NCBI GenBank assembly: GCA_045639185.1
Contig: JAZUCO010000173.1
Coordinates: 1 to 33,256 of the forward strand
Length of the DNA stretch: 33,256 nt
Direction of reading: 5' to 3'
From: UBA1081 sp045639185
GTDB taxonomy: Bacteria; Bacillota; Clostridia; Oscillospirales; Acutalibacteraceae
Part shown: positions 30,400 to 33,256 of the stretch, piece by piece
Layout of the letters: the number at the start of each line of letters is the position of its first letter
Position numbering within the stretch: position 1 is the first letter of the stretch
The notes under the pieces: model-generated
What the model was told of the DNA's origin: nothing
Seen by the model: only the letters and a program-made list of their open reading frames with translations
Databases searched by the model: none
Made by a program: the position numbers and the translations under genes

Positions 30400-30428
30400 T
30401 TGAAAAATAAATTTTAATTTATTATAAT
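30400..30428 (+). promoter_or_regulatory. Sigma-A promoter for tRNA-Thr
   Basis: TTGAAA (30400-30405), 17-base spacer, TATAAT (30423-30428), nine bases before the tRNA 5' end. Confidence 0.82.
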
Positions 30429-30436
30429 ACACCTAT

Positions 30437-30512
30437 GCTTGTGTAGCACAGTCGGTAGTGCAGCGCATTCGTAATGCGCAGGTCGTCCGTTCGAGCCGGA
30501 TCACAAGCTCCA
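30437..30512 (+). tRNA. tRNA-Thr (anticodon CGU)
   Basis: A full cloverleaf is visible: acceptor GCTTGTG/CACAAGC, D stem GCAC/GTGC, anticodon stem GCGCA/TGCGC with loop TTCGTAA and anticodon CGT (30470-30472), reading ACG codons. The T stem is GTCCG/CGGAT with loop TTCGAGC. The CCA end is encoded (30510-30512). It is a single-tRNA unit with its own promoter and terminator. Confidence 0.96.
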
Positions 30513-30513
30513 T

Positions 30514-30538
30514 AAACTCCGCTTCGGCGGAGTTTTTT
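30514..30538 (+). terminator. Intrinsic terminator after tRNA-Thr
   Basis: Nine-pair stem AAACTCCGC/GCGGAGTTT with a TTCG tetraloop (30523-30526), merging into a T tract. It starts two bases after the tRNA. Confidence 0.95.
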
Positions 30539-30587
30539 CTTATAATTAATAATTTTATTGTTTATCATTAATAAATAAAATTTCCTA

Positions 30588-30616
30588 TTGAAAAAAAATT
30601 ATATAGATGTTATACT
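30588..30616 (+). promoter_or_regulatory. Sigma-A promoter for the EssC-like gene
   Basis: TTGAAA (30588-30593), 17-base spacer, TATACT (30611-30616) with TGT before it (extended -10). It leaves a leader of about 130 bases without a recognised riboswitch. Confidence 0.7.
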
Positions 30617-30750
30617 AAGAATATTCACTTGTAATATTTTGTCGGCAGAATAGTAAATCGGATTCTGAAGACGGAAAAATGTAATTATGTGATTGAATTT
30701 CAGACAAAAACAGGTTTGTTTTTTTGTATGATATGGGAGTGTTTTTTGGG

Positions 30751-33256
30751 ATGAATAAAGAAAACAATTCTTATCCTATACATGTTGTTCTTCTTGAAAA
30801 AGGGCGCTTTATGCGTTCTATCTGGCTGCCTGTAGAGAAGGAAGGCCGATTTGTTTTTGAAGCTACAGCAGACGGTGACTCTGTACCCATTTCTGTAATT
30901 GCAGAAAACGATGCTTGGTATGCGATTGCAGGAAGAAACGGTCAGTTTGTTTTTAACGACAGAGAATACAGCAAGAAAGTACTTCTCGGTGACTGTACGC
31001 TGATCATGTTTGCTGTCGGTGATAAAAAGTACACTCTTTATTCCGAATTTGTGCGTGAAGGTGATAATGTATACCTTCCCTATTATATTGAGAAACATTC
31101 AGATATTCATATCGGTCGTCTGGCAAATTGTGATATTTGTTATCCCAATCCTTTTGTATCAAGAGATCACGCAATGCTTCATTGGAGCAACGGTAACTGG
31201 TTTATTGTTGACCTGGACAGCAGCAACGGTGTATTCCTTAACGGTGTAAGCGTAAAAGAAGCTCTTGTCAAAACAGGTGATGTGATATACATAATGGGTT
31301 TGTATATCATTATGGGTGTGGGTTATATCGGTATAAATAATGCCAACAACCGTATTCAGAACACCTCACCAAAAATAAGACGCATAGAGCGAGAAAATGA
31401 AATAGAATATTTTCAGTATGTATCCAGAGGCAAAGAGGGGCTTTTTGACAGAAAGCCGCGAAAGAATTTTAAGATAGAACAGAAAGAAATTGAAATTGAA
31501 ATGCCTCCTATGTCCATGAGTGCAAATAAAATGCCTCTGTTGTTGCGTATGGGCAATCCCTTGCTTTCGGGCGGACGTGCAATCGCAACAGGAAATATGT
31601 TTTCTGCCGTTACTTCTTTGGTTCTTCCCGCTATTACTCAGGGACTTACCGAGAAAGACAGAAAAGAATATGAGGCAATGAGAGATGAAAAATACAAAGA
31701 GTATCTGGATTATGTTACTACTGAAATAAATAATGAAATTGATGCGGAAAGAAATCTTTTAACAGATATATATCCTCCGCTTGCAAGAATGCTCAATTTC
31801 TCTCATGATAAGAAAAGACTTTGGGAACGCAGAAAATTTGATGAAGATTTTCTTGACGTAAGAGTAGGCTTCGGTAATATTCCGATGGTTGCCACAAGAA
31901 AATACAATCCCAAGAAGTTTGAACTTGAACGTGACTATCTTGTGGATGAGATGTATAAGGTTGCTGAAAAGCCTGCAATTGTTGAGGGCGTTCCTATTAT
32001 GATGTCCCTTAAAAATGATTATATCACAGCAGTTGTCGGTGATTATAACCGTACGATGGCTCTTCTTTACAATCTTATTGTTCAGTTGGCATTGACTCAT
32101 GCATATGATGAAACAAAGATAGTTGTTCTTTGCAGTGCAGAGGAAGAAAAAATGTTTGAGTTTGTCAAATATCTTCCTCATAACTGGAATAATGAGCAGA
32201 CTGTAAGATTCTTTGCAACATCACGTTCTGATGCTCAGCAATTGAGCAAGTTCTTCAATAATGAACTTGACGGATTGTTTGAAGACGGATACAGTTCACG
32301 CAAGAAAGAAAAACTCAAAAATCTGCCTTCATATGTTGTTATTGCAACCAATAAAGAACTGTACGAAAGAATAGAAATATTAAAAAATGTTGTTCAGGCA
32401 GAAGAGTACTGTGCTGTTTCTGTTATTACTGCATTCAACGGTGCTCCTAAAGAATGTACAAAGATGATTTCTCTTGACGGCAGAAATATTTTCAGGGATA
32501 TGATCAATCCCGGAGTGGAAGATCAGGAATTTACAATTGACCCTGTTAAAAAAGAAGAAGTAGAGTTCAGTATGAGGCAGGTTATGAAAACAAAGCTTCG
32601 TATTGATTCGGAAGCTCAGTTTGCTTTACCGACAATGCTTACTTTCCTTGAAATGTTCAATGTCGGTCGTGTTGAGCACCTTAATCCTCTTAAAAGATGG
32701 TCAGATAATAACCCCGTAAAATCACTTGCGGCACCTATCGGTATCGGAACAGACGGTAAGCTCTTTACCCTTGACCTGCACGAGAAAAAGCAGGGTCCTC
32801 ACGGATTGGTTGCGGGCGGTACAGGTTCAGGTAAATCTGAGTTTATTATTACATATATTCTTTCAATGGCTGTAAACTACAGCCCTGACGAAGTAGCATT
32901 CATTCTGATTGACTATAAGGGCGGCGGTCTGGCAGATGCTTTTGTGGACGAAAAACGAGGCATTCATCTGCCCCACGTTGTGGGTACAATCACCAACCTT
33001 GACGGTGCAGCAATCAATCGTTCACTTATGTCAATCAACAGTGAACTTAAACGCAGACAGGCATTGTTCAAAAAGGCAAAAAGTGAAACCAACGAAGGCA
33101 CAATGGATATTTATGACTATCAGAAGTTGTACCGTAACAAAAAGGTTTCAGAGCCGTTGCCGCATCTGTTTATTATTTCTGACGAGTTCGCTGAACTTAA
33201 AAAACAACAGCCCGAATTTATGGACGAACTTATCAGTACAGCCCGTATCGGCCGAA
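30751..33256 (+). CDS. essC: EssC-like type VII secretion ATPase (FHA + FtsK/SpoIIIE domains), 5' part
   Basis: EssC is the membrane ATPase core of the Firmicutes type VII (WXG100) secretion system. About 835 residues are present and the frame stays open to the window end. Order: a degenerate FHA-like domain (about 8-98), a classical FHA domain (about 118-168: IGR at 121-123, SRDHA, DLDSSNGVFLNG), a weakly hydrophobic stretch (262-299), a helical part, then the first FtsK/SpoIIIE ATPase with GPHGLVAGGTGSGKSEF (Walker A 689-696), FILIDYKGGG (Walker B D721) and FIISDEFAE. The ATG at 30751 follows GGGAG by about eleven bases; an in-frame ATG at 30733 would add six residues. No WXG100 gene lies upstream in the window. 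Confidence 0.9.
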   Translation, partial: MNKENNSYPIHVVLLEKGRFMRSIWLPVEKEGRFVFEATADGDSVPISVIAENDAWYAIAGRNGQFVFNDREYSKKVLLGDCTLIMFAVGDKKYTLYSEFVREGDNVYLPYYIEKHSDIHIGRLANCDICYPNPFVSRDHAMLHWSNGNWFIVDLDSSNGVFLNGVSVKEALVKTGDVIYIMGLYIIMGVGYIGINNANNRIQNTSPKIRRIERENEIEYFQYVSRGKEGLFDRKPRKNFKIEQKEIEIEMPPMSMSANKMPLLLRMGNPLLSGGRAIATGNMFSAVTSLVLPAITQGLTEKDRKEYEAMRDEKYKEYLDYVTTEINNEIDAERNLLTDIYPPLARMLNFSHDKKRLWERRKFDEDFLDVRVGFGNIPMVATRKYNPKKFELERDYLVDEMYKVAEKPAIVEGVPIMMSLKNDYITAVVGDYNRTMALLYNLIVQLALTHAYDETKIVVLCSAEEEKMFEFVKYLPHNWNNEQTVRFFATSRSDAQQLSKFFNNELDGLFEDGYSSRKKEKLKNLPSYVVIATNKELYERIEILKNVVQAEEYCAVSVITAFNGAPKECTKMISLDGRNIFRDMINPGVEDQEFTIDPVKKEEVEFSMRQVMKTKLRIDSEAQFALPTMLTFLEMFNVGRVEHLNPLKRWSDNNPVKSLAAPIGIGTDGKLFTLDLHEKKQGPHGLVAGGTGSGKSEFIITYILSMAVNYSPDEVAFILIDYKGGGLADAFVDEKRGIHLPHVVGTITNLDGAAINRSLMSINSELKRRQALFKKAKSETNEGTMDIYDYQKLYRNKKVSEPLPHLFIISDEFAELKKQQPEFMDELISTARIGR

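Noticed and set aside
30437..30540. tRNA-Thr as the attachment site of an integrated island
   Set aside because: No integrase and no second copy of the tRNA 3' end seen in the window; codon use of the downstream gene matches its neighbours.
31759..32181. 140-codon minus-strand frame opposite the EssC-like gene
   Set aside because: The plus-strand frame is continuous with recognised domains; this is a shadow.

Overview
The window looks like a chromosomal segment of a low-to-mid-GC, endospore-forming Clostridia bacterium, most likely of the Oscillospiraceae/Ruminococcaceae type. The sequence evidence is strong AGGAGG-type ribosome sites, near-consensus sigma-A promoters, a YpeB spore-germination protein, an IreB phosphoprotein, a Na+-pumping oxaloacetate decarboxylase operon, a secreted cohesin-like protein with a sortase signal, and the start of an EssC-type ATPase. 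I cannot go below family from sequence alone. It reads as core genome with a few lineage-specific genes; I saw no transposon, prophage or CRISPR array.

Region 1 (1-5204): 5' part of murD (minus), then rpsU, pepP, efp and an acidic zinc-ribbon protein (plus), a 60-residue orphan peptide, ogg (minus), an unusually complex 437-bp intergenic region and an 89-residue orphan with a C-terminal membrane segment. Region 2 (5190-8990): mnmG-mnmE-tadA (minus), three enzymes that all modify wobble position 34 of tRNA. Region 3 (9025-12190): glyA, then a membrane-bound XRE regulator divergent from an orphan E2 acyltransferase domain, with four GCAACT repeats between them. Region 4 (12187-16480): oadA-oadG-biotin carrier-oadB-HAD phosphatase operon (minus), coupling oxaloacetate decarboxylation to Na+ export. 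Region 5 (16547-19021): coaX with an ECF S-component (probable pantothenate uptake), divergent from proC through back-to-back promoters.

Region 6 (19022-21580): two exported proteins, a cohesin-like wall protein and an alpha/beta hydrolase, then a small lipoprotein encoded with ypeB. Region 7 (23020-27600): uxaC, cysK and recG closely packed on the plus strand. Region 8 (27596-30350): ireB with an unknown 97-residue protein (minus), the NAD(P)HX repair enzyme (plus) and a VanZ-like protein (minus). Region 9 (30400-33256): tRNA-Thr(CGU) with its own promoter and terminator, then an EssC-like type VII secretion ATPase that runs off the window.

Most transcription units are bounded by clear intrinsic terminators, several of them bidirectional. 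Coding starts were chosen by ribosome-site spacing; for murD, rpsU, mnmG, glyA, the HAD gene, oadG, ypeB, uxaC, ireB and the NAD(P)HX gene the chosen start is internal to the longest open frame. Function names rest on recognised motifs, not on database searches.
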